NCBI GenBank assembly: GCA_963728285.1
Contig: CAVSJR010000001.1
Span: forward strand, 806,001 to 870,000
DNA: 64,000 nt
Direction: 5' to 3'
From: CAVSJR01 sp963728285
GTDB taxonomy: Bacteria; Actinomycetota; UBA4738; HRBIN12
Position numbers and translations under genes: made by a program. Shown here piece by piece: positions 45,145 to 54,460 of the stretch. Every line of letters starts with the position of its first letter. Position 1 is the stretch's first letter. The notes under the pieces are model-generated. The model saw only the letters and a program-made list of their open reading frames with translations, was not told where the DNA came from and ran no database searches.

Positions 45145-45470
45145 GGAGTCCAACCTCTCAGGCGGGCGGGGAAGGGCAGCGTACCAACGCGACGCAACGC
45201 CCCGGAAGCCCGCGGCGGGCAAAGGTCATGGAATCGCCAGGTCCGAGCCCCTTTCCAAGGCTCCCGGGAGCCGGGGAATAGCCGCGGCGGGCTCGAGCGT
45301 TCGAGCCTTCGGGGCCAGGTCGAGCCCGCCTCCCGGCCCCAGCCCCTTCCGGGCCCATAATCCGGCCATGGTCGGACGGGCTGGTACCGTGGGCCGCCGA
45401 GGGCGATGGCGGGTCGCCGGCGGCGCCGGCAGAACACGGCCCTCCCTCCCCCAGTAAAGGAATCCACCTC
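45145..45470. other. non-coding interval between dedA and topA
   Basis: No convincing gene lies in these 326 bases. They hold the dedA promoter on the left and an 11-bp inverted repeat with a competing internal hairpin (45286-45330). A CATAAT box (45356-45361) precedes a possible 29-codon leader frame (45369-45457), and the topA ribosome-binding site is on the right. Confidence 0.6.
45286..45330 (+). promoter_or_regulatory. competing inverted repeats upstream of topA
   Basis: GGCGGGCTCGA (45286-45296) pairs perfectly with TCGAGCCCGCC (45320-45330). Its right half GGCTCGA (45290-45296) can instead pair with TCGAGCC (45301-45307) over a 4-nt loop. Two mutually exclusive stems are therefore possible. 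It may be an attenuator-like or dyad operator element, but this is unproven. Confidence 0.4.
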
Positions 45471-48067
45471 ATGCCGAAAACGCTGGTCATCGTGGAGTCG
45501 CCCACGAAGGCGAAGACCCTGGAGCGATACCTGGGTCGTGACTACACGGTTCGGGCCTCCTACGGGCACATCCGCGACCTGCCGAAGAGCAAGCTGGGCG
45601 TCGACCCCGAACAGGGGTTCGAGCCCGAGTACGTCGTGCCCGACTCGAGCGAGAAGGCCGTTCGAGAGCTCCGAGCGGCGCAGAAGCGGTCGGACGATCT
45701 GGTCCTCGCGACCGACTACGACCGCGAGGGCGAGGCGATCGCCTTCCACGTCGCCGAGATCCTCGGCGTCGCCCCCGCCAGCGCCAAGCGGGTCACGTTC
45801 ACCGAGATCACCAAGGACGCGATTCTCGAGGCGTTCGAGCACCCCCGCGCGATCAACCTCCAGCTCGTGGAGGCGCAGCAGGCGCGGCGGATCCTCGATC
45901 GGCTCGTCGGCTACCGCATCTCCCCGATCCTGTGGAAGAAGGTCCGTCCCGGACTCTCGGCCGGCCGCGTGCAGTCGGTCGCCCTGCGCCTGATCGTCGA
46001 TCGGGAGCGGGAGATCCGCGCGTTCACCCCCGTCGAGTACTGGAGCGTCGACGTTCGCCTCACGCCCGAGGACGCCGAGAATCCCTTCCTCGGCGCGCCT
46101 CATCGAGATCCCCGAGGGCAAGCTCGCGACGTCGCCGGACAAGAAGGGCATCCACCTGGCGAACGAGTCCGACGCCGGCGTCCACGTGGAGCGCCTGCGG
46201 ACGGCCGACTACCGGGTCCGCGAGGTCCGCGAATCGGAGCGCAAGCGATCGCCGGCGCCCCCGTTCACGACGTCCACGCTCCAGCAGGAGGCGGGTCGCA
46301 AGCTCGGGTTCGCGGCACGCAAGACCATGCGGGTCGCCCAGCAGCTCTACGAGGGCATCGACATCCCGGGCGAGGGGACCGTCGGGCTCATCACCTACAT
46401 GCGCACCGACTCGGTGACGATCGCCGAGACGGCGCTGCGGGAGATCGCCGAGCTCGTTCGGACCGACTACGGCGAGCGGTACGGACTGGCCGAGCCCCGC
46501 CGGTACAAGACCAAGTCCCGGGGCGCGCAGGAGGCGCACGAGGCGATCCGGCCGACGTCCGCGCTGCGCACGCCCGATCGGATGCGGGCGGCGCTGGACA
46601 ACGATCAGCATCGCCTGTACCGGCTGATCTGGCAGCGCGCGGTCGCCTCGCAGATGGCCGAGGCGCGATTCAAGCAGCTGTCCGTCGACACCGAGGCCAA
46701 CGCCGACGGGGCCGATCTACGTCCTTCGCTCGACCGGCCAGCAGCTGCTGTTCGACGGCTTCCGTCGCGTCTACTTCGAGGGCCGGGACGATCAGCCCGA
46801 TGAGGACGCCGAGGCGATGCTGCCCCGGTTGACGGCCGAGCAAGTCCTCCGCATGCTCGAGGTCCTCCCCGAGCAGCACTTCACGCAGCCTCCTCCGCGA
46901 TTCACCGAGGCCTCCCTGGTGAAGACCCTGGAGGAGTTCGGGATCGGCCGGCCCTCCACGTACGCGTCGATCATCTCGGTGATCCGCGAGCGCGGGTACG
47001 TGCGCATCGAGGAGCGCCGCTTCTTCCCGGAGGACGTCGGCGAGGTCGTGACCGACCTGCTGGTGGAGTTCTTCCCCGACATCGTCGACCTCTCGTTCAC
47101 GGCGAAGATGGAGGACGAGCTCGACGAGATCGCGGAGGGGAACCTCGGATGGGTGCAGGTCCTCGACGAGTTCTACGGGCCGTTCGAGCGGCTGGTCGAG
47201 AAGAACGAGGAGGAGATCCAGCGGTTCGAGGAGCAGCTCGACGAGCTGTGTCCGCGGTGTCCCGAGGAGGGACGTGAGCCGGGCCACCTGGTCGTGAAGC
47301 TCGGCCGGTACGGCAAGTTCATCGGCTGCGACAAGTATCCGGAGTGCCGCTACATCCGAAACCTGGACGGAACCGAGCGGCCCGAGCCGGAGCTGCTGGA
47401 CGAGCCGTGCCCCGAGTGCGGCCGCCCGCTCGCCCGCAAGGTCGGCCGGTTCGGGCCCTTCGTCGGGTGCTCGGGCTACCCCGAGTGCCGCTACATCAAG
47501 AAGGAGAAGGTCGAGGGGACCGGCGTCACGTGTCCGGAGTGCAAGCAGGGGGAGATCGTTCCCAAGCGCGCCCGGGGAGGCCGCTCCTTCTACAGCTGCG
47601 ACCGATATCCGGACTGCACCTTCGCCGCCGGCAACGCGCCGGTCCCGGACCGGCCGTGCCCCGAGTGCGGCTCGGTGATGCTCGAGCAGCCAAGCGGCGG
47701 CGCGCGATGCTGGAACTGCGGCGCGGTGGTCGACGAGCACTGGAACGTCGTGACCTCCGGCGACGTCGAGGCGGAGGCCGCGGCCCGCGCGGCGAAGGCC
47801 GAGGCGCGCGCGAAGCGAGCGGCGGCGCGGGCCAAGAAGGCGCCGGCGAGGAAGCCCGCGGCGAGGAAGCCGGCCGCGAAGAAGTCCGCCGCGAAGAAGA
47901 CGACGGCGAAGAAGTCCGCGGCGAAGAAGTCCGCGGCGAAGAAATCGGCCGCGAAGAAATCGACGGCCAACGTATCCGCCGCGGAGGCATCGACGGCGCT
48001 CACGCATGCTCCCGAGGGACCACCGCCGCAAGCGCCGGAGTCGGAACCGCCCGCCGCGGAGGCGTAG
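45471..48067 (+). CDS. topA: DNA topoisomerase I (two frame breaks)
   Basis: This type IA topoisomerase relaxes negative supercoils. It has the Toprim start LVIVESPTKAKTLERYLG with DYDREGEAIAFH, the active-site region GLITYMRTDS with the catalytic Tyr, and EEFGIGRPSTYASI. Zinc ribbons follow (CPRCPEEG, CDKYPECRYI, CPECGRPLARK, CSGYPECRYI and two more), then a Lys/Ala tail (AKKSAAKKTTAKKSAAKK) typical of actinobacterial TopA. One extra G at about 46092 and another at about 46709 shift the frame by +1 each; the repaired protein has about 864 residues. AAAGGA precedes ATG 45471 by 10 nt. The stop TAG overlaps the next start. Confidence 0.95.
47840..47970 (+). repeat. short tandem repeats coding the Lys/Ala tail of TopA
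   Basis: Repeats of 12-15 bp (GCGAAGAAGTCCGCG and variants) encode AAKKS units. The number of units may vary between strains, as such basic tails often do. Confidence 0.75.
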
Positions 48068-50126
48068 TGTCCGGCTACGCCGAGGAGGTCGCGGCGCTCC
48101 GCGGGACCAAATCGGCGACGCTGCGAGACCTGCTCACCCACCCGGCCTTCTCCCGGCTGGCGGCGGCCATGGGCGTCTCCTCCCTGGGCGACTGGGTGGG
48201 ATTCGTCGCCGTGACGTCGCTCGTGGCGCGGCTCGCCGGGTCGCAGACCGCCGCGCTGGGCTCCGTCGCCGTGGTGATGATGGCGCGGATGGCGCCGGCG
48301 ATCCTCTTCGGCCCCTTCGCCGGCGCGATCGTCGATCGAGTCGATCGCAAGCAGCTGATGATCACCGCCGACATCGGCCGAGGACTGATGTACGCGTCGA
48401 TGCCGTTCGTCGCGAGCGCGGGCCAGGTCTGGGCGATCTTCCTCCTCTCGTTTCTGATCGAGGGGCTCTCGCTGCTGTGGACGCCCGCGCGCGACGCCTC
48501 GCTTCCGAACCTGGTGCCCCGCAGGCAGTTGACCAACGCGAATTCCGTGGCGCTGCTCACGACCTACGGGACGCTTCCACTCGGGGGAGCGGTCGCGGCC
48601 GTCCTCGCCGGGGTCTCCAAGTGGCTCGGCGTCGCGATCCCGTACTTCGCGAGCAATCCCGAATCCCTCGCCCTGTGGCTCGATGCCGGGACGTTCGGCT
48701 TCTCGGCGTTCATGATCAGCCGGATCGCGATCCGCCCCGCCGCGCAGCGCCGAGAGCCCCCCGGAAGGCTGGACATCCGGCGGGTCTTCCGCGACATCGT
48801 CGATGGGGTGCGGTTTCTTCGCGAGACGCCGCTGGTCGCCACGATGACCACCGGCATCGTCGTCGCCTTCTGCGCCGTCGGCGCCGTCCTCTCGCTCGGC
48901 CCGGTGTTCGCCCAGACGACCCTCCACGGGGGGGCGGCGGGATGGCCGCTCCTCGTGACCTGCTTCGGGATCGGCATGGCGGGGGGCATGGGCTCGGTGA
49001 ACGCGCTCGGCCGGTCGTTCGACCGCGAGATCCTCTTCTCCGGGTCGATGATCGCCGCCGCGGGAGGCCTGTTCGTGCTGGCGGGGATGCCCAACATCTC
49101 CCTCGCGGCCGTCGTGACCGTCGCCCTGGGATTCTTCTGCGGGACGATGTGGGTGACCGGCTATACGCTCTTGCAGGAGAACGTGGAGGACGAGTTCCGG
49201 GGCCGGACATTCGGATCCCTCACGGTGGTCGCCCGCCTGGGACTGTTTCTGTCGCTCACGCTCTTCCCGCTGTTCGCGGCGCTCGTGGGCCAGAGGGGGG
49301 TGCGGATCGGCGGGCAGGAGATCGACCTGTCGGGGCCTCGGGCCGCGCTGTGGGTCGCCGGAGTTGGAGCGCTGATGGCTGGCCTGTTCACCGGGGAATC
49401 GGCTTCGTCGCCTGCGCCTGCGGCGCCCCGAGCCGCTCTCGCTGGTGCCCAAGCTCAAGCGCCCACCCGGAACCGGGCTGTTCATCGCGTTCGAGGGGAT
49501 CGAGGGCGCGGGGAAGGGCACGCAGATCGAGATGGCGCGGGCCTACCTCGAGATGCAGGGCTACGACGTCCTCGTCACCCGAGAGCCCGGCGGCACCGGG
49601 TTCGGCGAGAAGCTTCGGGACCTGGTGCTGGATCCCGACGTCGGAAGGATCGAGCCTCGCGCCGAGGCGTTGGTGTTCGCCGCCAGCCGCACGCAGCACG
49701 TTGCGTCGGTCATCCGCCCGGCCCTCGCCGAGGGCAAATGCGTGGTCTGCGACCGCTACATCGACTCCTCGCTCGCCTATCAGGGCGTGGCGAGGGGCCT
49801 CGGCGAACAGGACATCCTCGGGCTGAACGTCTGGGGGACGCAGGGGTTGTTCCCGGATCTCGTCGTCCTGCTGCACGTCGAACCCGAGCTCGGGCCTCGG
49901 GCGGATCGGCGACCGGTTCGATCGAATCGAGGCCGAGGGAGCCGCGTTCCTGGATAAGGTCTCGGACGCGTATCTTCGAATCGCGGAGGAGCACCCCGAG
50001 CGGTTCGTGGTCGTCGACGCCAGCCAGCCCCCGGACGAGGTGTTCGAGAACGTGCGCGCGGCGATCGCGCGGGTCCTGAAGGACCGCGACGTGAGCGGGA
50101 GGGAGGACGGATGGGCGGGAACATGA
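48067..50126 (+). CDS. tmk: MFS transporter-thymidylate kinase fusion (two frame breaks)
   Basis: The first 445 residues or so are an MFS_3-type membrane domain (RLAAAMGVSSLGDWVGFVAV; AIVDRVDRKQLMITADIG). The last 230 are thymidylate kinase, which phosphorylates dTMP: GLFIAFEGIEGAGKGTQIEM with the P-loop, VTREPGGTGFGEKLRDLVLD, CDRYIDSSLAYQG and, after a shift, RIGDRFDRIEAEGAAFLDKV. Extra bases at about 49395 (GGGG) and 49895 (GGGCCT) break it into three frames. Repaired, the junction reads NRLRRLRLRRPEPLSLVPKL with no stop, giving about 685 residues. Such fusions are known in actinobacteria. It starts at GTG 48067 overlapping the topA stop and runs into holB. Confidence 0.88.
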
Positions 50127-51292
50127 CGGAAGGCGCCCCCGGCGGGCCGTCCGCTCCGTCGCCGGGTGAGGGAGCCGACACGGTCCTGGACCGCGTGCCC
50201 GGCCAGGAGGACGCCATGGCGTTCCTGCGGGCGGCCGCGGACCGACCGCACCACGCGTACGTCCTGGCCGGCCCGGAGGGATGCGGCAAGCAGCTCGCGG
50301 CCCGCGCGTTCGCGGCCGCGCTGCTGTGTACCCGCGCGGGCGGCGGCTGCGGAGAATGTCGCGACTGCCGGCTCGCCCTCGAGGACCATCATCCGAACGA
50401 GTTCCTCGTCGAGCCGGAGGGCCGAGACATCCACGTGGACACGGTCCGCGCGGAGATCTGGCATCCCGCATACCGCACCGCCCCCGAGCCGGGCCGGAAG
50501 ATCTTCGTGGTTCGCGAGGCCGATCGGCTCAATCCGGCGGCGGCGGACGTGCTCCTCAAGGTCCTCGAGGAGCCGCCTCCGGAGTCGATCCTCCTGCTCC
50601 TGTCCGCGCGTCCGCACGAGCTGCCTCCCACGGTCCTGTCCCGCTGCCATCTCGTGACGTTCCGGCCGCTGGCCGAGGACTTCGTCGTGGCGACCCTGGA
50701 GCGTGGCGGCGTCGACGGCCCGCTCGCCTCCCTCGCCGCTCGCCTGGCGGGAGGCAACCTCGGGAGGGCCCGCCGGCTGGCCCTCCACGACGGGCTCGCG
50801 TTCCGGGACGTCGGATCCGAGGCCCTCGATCGGGCGATGGAGGGGCCGGCCGGGGCCATCGTCGCCGCGGACCTCGTGCTGAAGGCGGCGGAGCAGTATC
50901 GCAAGGACCTCAAGCAGGAGCTCTCGGCCGAGCTCGAGCCGTTCCTCGACGAGGCCGGCCGGCCTGAGGCCGCGTATCGCGCCGCCATCAAGCGGCTCGA
51001 GACGCGCCATCAGCGACGCACCCGCCGAGAGGAGCGCGACTACCTCGACCGCGTGCTCCTCGCCGTGTCGTCGCTGCTGCGCGACCGGATCGTCGGCGCG
51101 ATGGGAGGAGGCGCGGAGCTGTTGATCAACGTCGACATCTCGCCGGCCGGGTCGGTTGCGCTCACGCGTTCGGCGGCGGGGCTCGCCGCCGTGGAGGAGG
51201 CACGCGCGGCGCTGGCCGAGGACCTGAACCTCAATCAGCGGCTCGTCCTCGAGCAGGCGTTCCTCCGGGTGGGGGTCGCCCTCGCCGCGTGA
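50111..51292 (+). CDS. holB: DNA polymerase III delta' subunit
   Basis: This 393-residue clamp-loader subunit has VPGQEDAMAFLRAAA, a P-loop-like GPEGCGKQLAARAFA and the zinc-binding cluster CTRAGGGCGECRDC. IFVVREADRLNPAAADVLLK, VLEEPPPESILLLLS and TVLSRCHLVTFRPL follow. The SRC motif for arginine-finger function is intact. The start at ATG 50111 has GGAGG 4-5 nt upstream; ATG 50123 would overlap the tmk stop as ATGA and is also plausible. The order topA-tmk-holB is typical of actinobacteria. Confidence 0.92.
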   Translation: MGGNMTEGAPGGPSAPSPGEGADTVLDRVPGQEDAMAFLRAAADRPHHAYVLAGPEGCGKQLAARAFAAALLCTRAGGGCGECRDCRLALEDHHPNEFLVEPEGRDIHVDTVRAEIWHPAYRTAPEPGRKIFVVREADRLNPAAADVLLKVLEEPPPESILLLLSARPHELPPTVLSRCHLVTFRPLAEDFVVATLERGGVDGPLASLAARLAGGNLGRARRLALHDGLAFRDVGSEALDRAMEGPAGAIVAADLVLKAAEQYRKDLKQELSAELEPFLDEAGRPEAAYRAAIKRLETRHQRRTRREERDYLDRVLLAVSSLLRDRIVGAMGGGAELLINVDISPAGSVALTRSAAGLAAVEEARAALAEDLNLNQRLVLEQAFLRVGVALAA

Positions 51293-51318
51293 CGCGCGCC
51301 GCCGCGTGAGCCGGCCGG

Positions 51319-51332
51319 CCGGTGACCACCGG
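51319..51332 (+). terminator. short palindrome after holB
   Basis: CCGGTG-AC-CACCGG follows the holB stop by 27 nt. It has a 6-bp stem and no T-run, so the terminating role is uncertain. Confidence 0.35.
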
Positions 51333-51403
51333 GGCGGAAGTGGTGCTGGCATCACTGTCGATCGCTCGGTCGCATGGCAGGCTTGGAGCAGGAGGGCGTG
51401 AGG

Positions 51404-51793
51404 ATGTCGGTTCGGGTACTCATCGTCGACGATCAGCAGCCGTTTCGGATGGCGGCGCGGATGGTCGTGGAGGCAACCGAGGGGTTCGACGTCGTCGGGG
51501 AGGCGGAGACGGGGGAGGACTCCGTCCAGCTTGCGCGCGACCTCGATCCGGATCTGGTGCTCATGGACGTGAACCTCCCCGGCATCGACGGGCTCGATGC
51601 CACGCGGCGGATCCTCGCGGATTCCGATCGCGTGGTGGTCCTGCTGCTCTCGACCTACGAGGAGGAGGAGTACGCGCCGCGCGCCGCCGAATGCGGGGCC
51701 TCCTCCTACATCCCCAAGGCGGTCTTCGGTCCCGACCGCCTCGAGTCCGCCTGGGAGGCCGCCGGCGGGGCGGCCGGCGCCACCGCGAGCTGA
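51404..51793 (+). CDS. stand-alone response regulator receiver domain
   Basis: This 129-residue protein is a receiver domain with no output module. It has the acidic pair in VLIVDDQQPFR, the phospho-acceptor Asp55 in LVLMDVNLPGIDG, the switch residue in LLLSTYEEEE and the Lys in SSYIPKAVFG. It could be a phosphorelay intermediate or act by protein contact. No histidine kinase is encoded nearby. ATG 51404 opens the domain; an in-frame start at 51374 adds ten residues. GGAGG and GTGAGG lie upstream. Confidence 0.88.
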   Translation: MSVRVLIVDDQQPFRMAARMVVEATEGFDVVGEAETGEDSVQLARDLDPDLVLMDVNLPGIDGLDATRRILADSDRVVVLLLSTYEEEEYAPRAAECGASSYIPKAVFGPDRLESAWEAAGGAAGATAS

Positions 51794-51898
51794 CGAGCCC
51801 TCCGCCTCGAGCCGTCCGCCGACCGCGTCGAAGCTCTCGCTCGAACCGTCGGCGGCCCGTCGTCCCTGAAGTGATCCGAACGCCCCTCGCGTGGGAGT

Positions 51899-51946
51899 GC
51901 CACCACACGCCGGCGAGGGCGGGGTCCGGCCTCGAGGTGTGGTGGC
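51899..51946. promoter_or_regulatory. 10-bp perfect inverted repeat between receiver gene and uspA
   Basis: GCCACCACAC (51899-51908) and GTGTGGTGGC (51937-51946) are perfect inverted repeats. GCCGG and CCGGC pair inside them. The 215-bp gap otherwise holds a TATGGT box about 30 nt before uspA. It may terminate the receiver transcript or regulate uspA; no T-run is seen. Confidence 0.45.
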
Positions 51947-52008
51947 CGCCTGGTGTGCCCCGGGATCGGCCGGACCTATGGTGGTCGTGACCGACACGGG
52001 AGGCGACG

Positions 52009-52422
52009 ATGATGCAGCGAATCCTGGTGGGGACCGACACGACGGCTGCGGCCGATCTCGCGGTCGACGCCGCGGCCGACTTGGCGATGACGCACGGCGC
52101 CGAGCTGCTCGTGCTCCACGTCCGCGACGGCACCGGCGTGAGGGAGGCGATCGACCCCTCGAAGCGGCCCGATCCCGATGGCTACCTGGCCGGGATGAGT
52201 GAGCGGTTCCCGTCGTTGAAGGTGCGGAGCTGGTCCGAGCGGGGGGATCCGGGGGAGCGCCTGTGCGAGGTGGCCGCCGAGGAACGAGCCGACGCGATCG
52301 TCGTGGGCAACCGGGGCGCGCACGGCTCGCGTTGGCGGGCGCACGAGAGCGTTCCCTCGTTCGTCCTCCGGCGCTCTCCATGCTCGGTGTTCGTCGTCGA
52401 CACGAGGGCGGCGCAGCGATGA
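52009..52422 (+). CDS. universal stress protein
   Basis: This 137-residue single-domain UspA has the strand start RILVGTDTTAAADLAVDAAA, LLVLHVRDGTG and the nucleotide-binding IVVGNRGAHGSRWRAHESVP with CSVFVVDT. The G-2x-G-9x-G(S/T) ATP motif is altered (GNRGAHGSRWRAHES), so ATP binding is uncertain. GGGAGG sits 5 nt before ATG 52009. It lies within a signalling cluster, and a second Usp domain is fused to a kinase at 55547-57659. Confidence 0.88.
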   Translation: MMQRILVGTDTTAAADLAVDAAADLAMTHGAELLVLHVRDGTGVREAIDPSKRPDPDGYLAGMSERFPSLKVRSWSERGDPGERLCEVAAEERADAIVVGNRGAHGSRWRAHESVPSFVLRRSPCSVFVVDTRAAQR

Positions 52423-52449
52423 CGACCGGGCGCGCGGTGGAGCGGCGGC

Positions 52450-53112
52450 TCAGTCCCGGTCCCGAAGGAACGCCAGCACCGCCATCACGCGCCGGTGCAC
52501 GTCCGGCTCCTGCGAGAGATCGAGCTTGTGAAACAGCGAGTTGATGTGCTTCTCGACCGCCCGCTCGGTCAAATACAGGGCCTTGGCGATCGCGGCGTTG
52601 TTCTTGCCCTGGGCCATCTGCTCGAGCACCTCGCGTTCACGGTCGGTCAGCGTCGCGAGCGGCGAGTGCGCCATCCGATCCTTGGCGGCAACCAGGGCTT
52701 CCACCACTCGCGGGTCCAGGACCGATCCTCCGCGCGCCACCTCGTTGAGCGCGCGGACGAGCTCGTCGACGTCGGCGACCCGCTCCTTGAGGAGGTAGCC
52801 GAGCCCCGCGGCGCCGTCCTTCAACAGGTCGAACGCGTAGGCCTCCTCGGCGAATTGCGAGAGCACGACGACGCCGATCTCGGGGTGGCTCGAGCGGATG
52901 CGCTTCGCGGCGTCGATGCCCTCGGAGGAGTTCGTCGGCGGCATGCGGATGTCCGTCAGCACCGCCTGCGGCCGGTGCTCCTCGACGGCCGCGAGGAGCT
53001 CGTCCATCGTCTCCGCGGTCCCGACGAGCTCGACGCCGTCGACCGATCCGAGCAGCGCGGCGGTCCCCTCACGGACGAGGTAATTGTCCTCGGCGAACAC
53101 CACCCGGACCAT
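52450..53112 (-). CDS. NarL/LuxR-type response regulator
   Basis: This 220-residue two-domain regulator has a receiver with acidic residues in VVFAEDNYLVR, phospho-acceptor Asp54 in AVLTDIRMPP and Lys in YLLKERVADVDE. The LuxR helix-turn-helix is LTDREREVLEQMAQGKNNAA with YLTERAVEKHINSLF. ATG 53112 is favoured over longer frames because TACGAT lies 6 nt upstream. It is divergent from a receiver-adenylate cyclase gene whose receiver is closely similar (AEDNYLVREG versus GEDNVLVREG), so the two share ancestry. No cognate kinase is nearby. Confidence 0.92.
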   Translation of the reverse strand: MVRVVFAEDNYLVREGTAALLGSVDGVELVGTAETMDELLAAVEEHRPQAVLTDIRMPPTNSSEGIDAAKRIRSSHPEIGVVVLSQFAEEAYAFDLLKDGAAGLGYLLKERVADVDELVRALNEVARGGSVLDPRVVEALVAAKDRMAHSPLATLTDREREVLEQMAQGKNNAAIAKALYLTERAVEKHINSLFHKLDLSQEPDVHRRVMAVLAFLRDRD

Positions 53113-53156
53113 GGGCGGATCGTACACGCGCTACGCTCACCCCCGGTGAACCAGCG
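53113..53156. promoter_or_regulatory. divergent promoter region of two response-regulator genes
   Basis: Only 44 bp separate the two starts. TACGAT (reverse, 53119-53124) lies 6 nt before ATG 53112. TACGCT (forward, 53132-53137) lies 19 nt before ATG 53157, with GGTGA as a weak ribosome-binding site. The two cores must interfere, so expression is probably linked. Confidence 0.5.
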
Positions 53157-54440
53157 ATGAGCCCCATTCGAGTCGTGCTGGGCGAGGACAACGTCCTCGT
53201 TCGGGAGGGCGTGCGCGCGCTGCTCGACTCGTTCCCGGACGTGGAGGTGGTCGGCGTCGCCGAGGACGCCCCCTCGCTGCTCGCCACCGCAGCGGAACAC
53301 GAACCGGACGTGGTCGTGACCGACATCAAGATGCCGCCGAGCTTCCGCCTCGAGGGCATCGACTGCGCCCACGAGATCCGAGGCAAGCATCCCGGCACGG
53401 GCGTCGTGGTGCTCTCCGCGCACGACGACGAGGCGTATGCCCTGGCGCTCCTCGGACAGGGCCACAGCGGGCTCGCGTACCTCTTGAAGGATCGCATCGC
53501 GCAGGGTGACGAACTCGTGCGAGCGATCCGCGAGGTGGCGGCCGGGGGCTCCGCGATCGATCCGGCGATCGCCGAGCGCCTCGCCGGGCGCGGCGAGACG
53601 GAGGAGCCCGATCGGCAGGTCCTCGACATGATGGCTCGGGGCGCCGGGTACGCCGAGATGGCCGAGACGCTCGGGACGACGCAGGAGGCGGTCGATCGCC
53701 GGGTGACGGAGCTCTTCCGCCGCATCGCCGGCACGGCCGACGACGGCGGCGGCCGCGCGATCGACGAGCTCAAGCGCATGCACGCCGCGCTGGTCGATCA
53801 GGCGTCGTCGGCGAAGGCGCTTCGCTCCTACGTCCCGCAGCAGTTCGCCGACAAGCTCGCGCTGTCGCCGAGCGAGCCGATCGAGGCGCAGGAGGTCGAG
53901 GTGAGCGTGCTGTTCTCCGATATCCGCGGGTTCTCCACCATCGCCGAGCGCCTCTCCGCGCGCGAGATCGCCGACGTCGTCGGCCGGCACCTCGGAGCCA
54001 TGGCGGAGGTCGTCGTCGAGCACGGCGGGACGCTGGACAAGTTCGCCGGCGATGCGGTGATGGCGGTGTTCGGTGCGCCCGACCCCGTGCCCGATCACGC
54101 CGAGCGGGCGCTGCGATGCGCGATGGCGATGCAACGCCGGCAGGGGGAGTTGAACCGGGAGGGGTGGGGGGCGGAGCTGCCGACGCTCGACATGGGCATC
54201 GGCGTGAACACGGGCACGGTCATCGCCGGGACGATCGGCGGCGGCGGCCGGCTGGAATACACGGTCGTCGGCGACGCCGTGAACGTGGCCCAGCGCCTCC
54301 AGAGCGAGGCCGCCGGCGGGGAGATCGTCGCGACGGCCGGCACCATCGCCGCCGCCCCCGAGATCGCGGTGGAGTTCATCGGCCCACGACAGGTGAAGGG
54401 CCGAACCGAGCCGGTGGACGCCTACCGCATTCTCGACTGA
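53157..54440 (+). CDS. receiver-HTH-adenylate cyclase response regulator
   Basis: This 427-residue protein has three parts. The receiver (1-125) has phospho-acceptor Asp56 in VVVTDIKMPP. A LuxR-like but degenerate helical segment (150-192) follows. A class III cyclase domain (about 245-425) ends the protein. The cyclase has metal ligands Asp255 (LFSDIRGFST) and Asp299 (KFAGDAVMAVFG), transition-state residues Asn376 and Arg380 (VNVAQRL), and the Lys295/Asp373 pair that selects ATP. It should make cAMP under phosphorelay control. It is divergent from a LuxR-type regulator with a related receiver. Confidence 0.92.
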   Translation: MSPIRVVLGEDNVLVREGVRALLDSFPDVEVVGVAEDAPSLLATAAEHEPDVVVTDIKMPPSFRLEGIDCAHEIRGKHPGTGVVVLSAHDDEAYALALLGQGHSGLAYLLKDRIAQGDELVRAIREVAAGGSAIDPAIAERLAGRGETEEPDRQVLDMMARGAGYAEMAETLGTTQEAVDRRVTELFRRIAGTADDGGGRAIDELKRMHAALVDQASSAKALRSYVPQQFADKLALSPSEPIEAQEVEVSVLFSDIRGFSTIAERLSAREIADVVGRHLGAMAEVVVEHGGTLDKFAGDAVMAVFGAPDPVPDHAERALRCAMAMQRRQGELNREGWGAELPTLDMGIGVNTGTVIAGTIGGGGRLEYTVVGDAVNVAQRLQSEAAGGEIVATAGTIAAAPEIAVEFIGPRQVKGRTEPVDAYRILD

Positions 54441-54460
54441 AGCGATCAAGGGAGGAGCCG

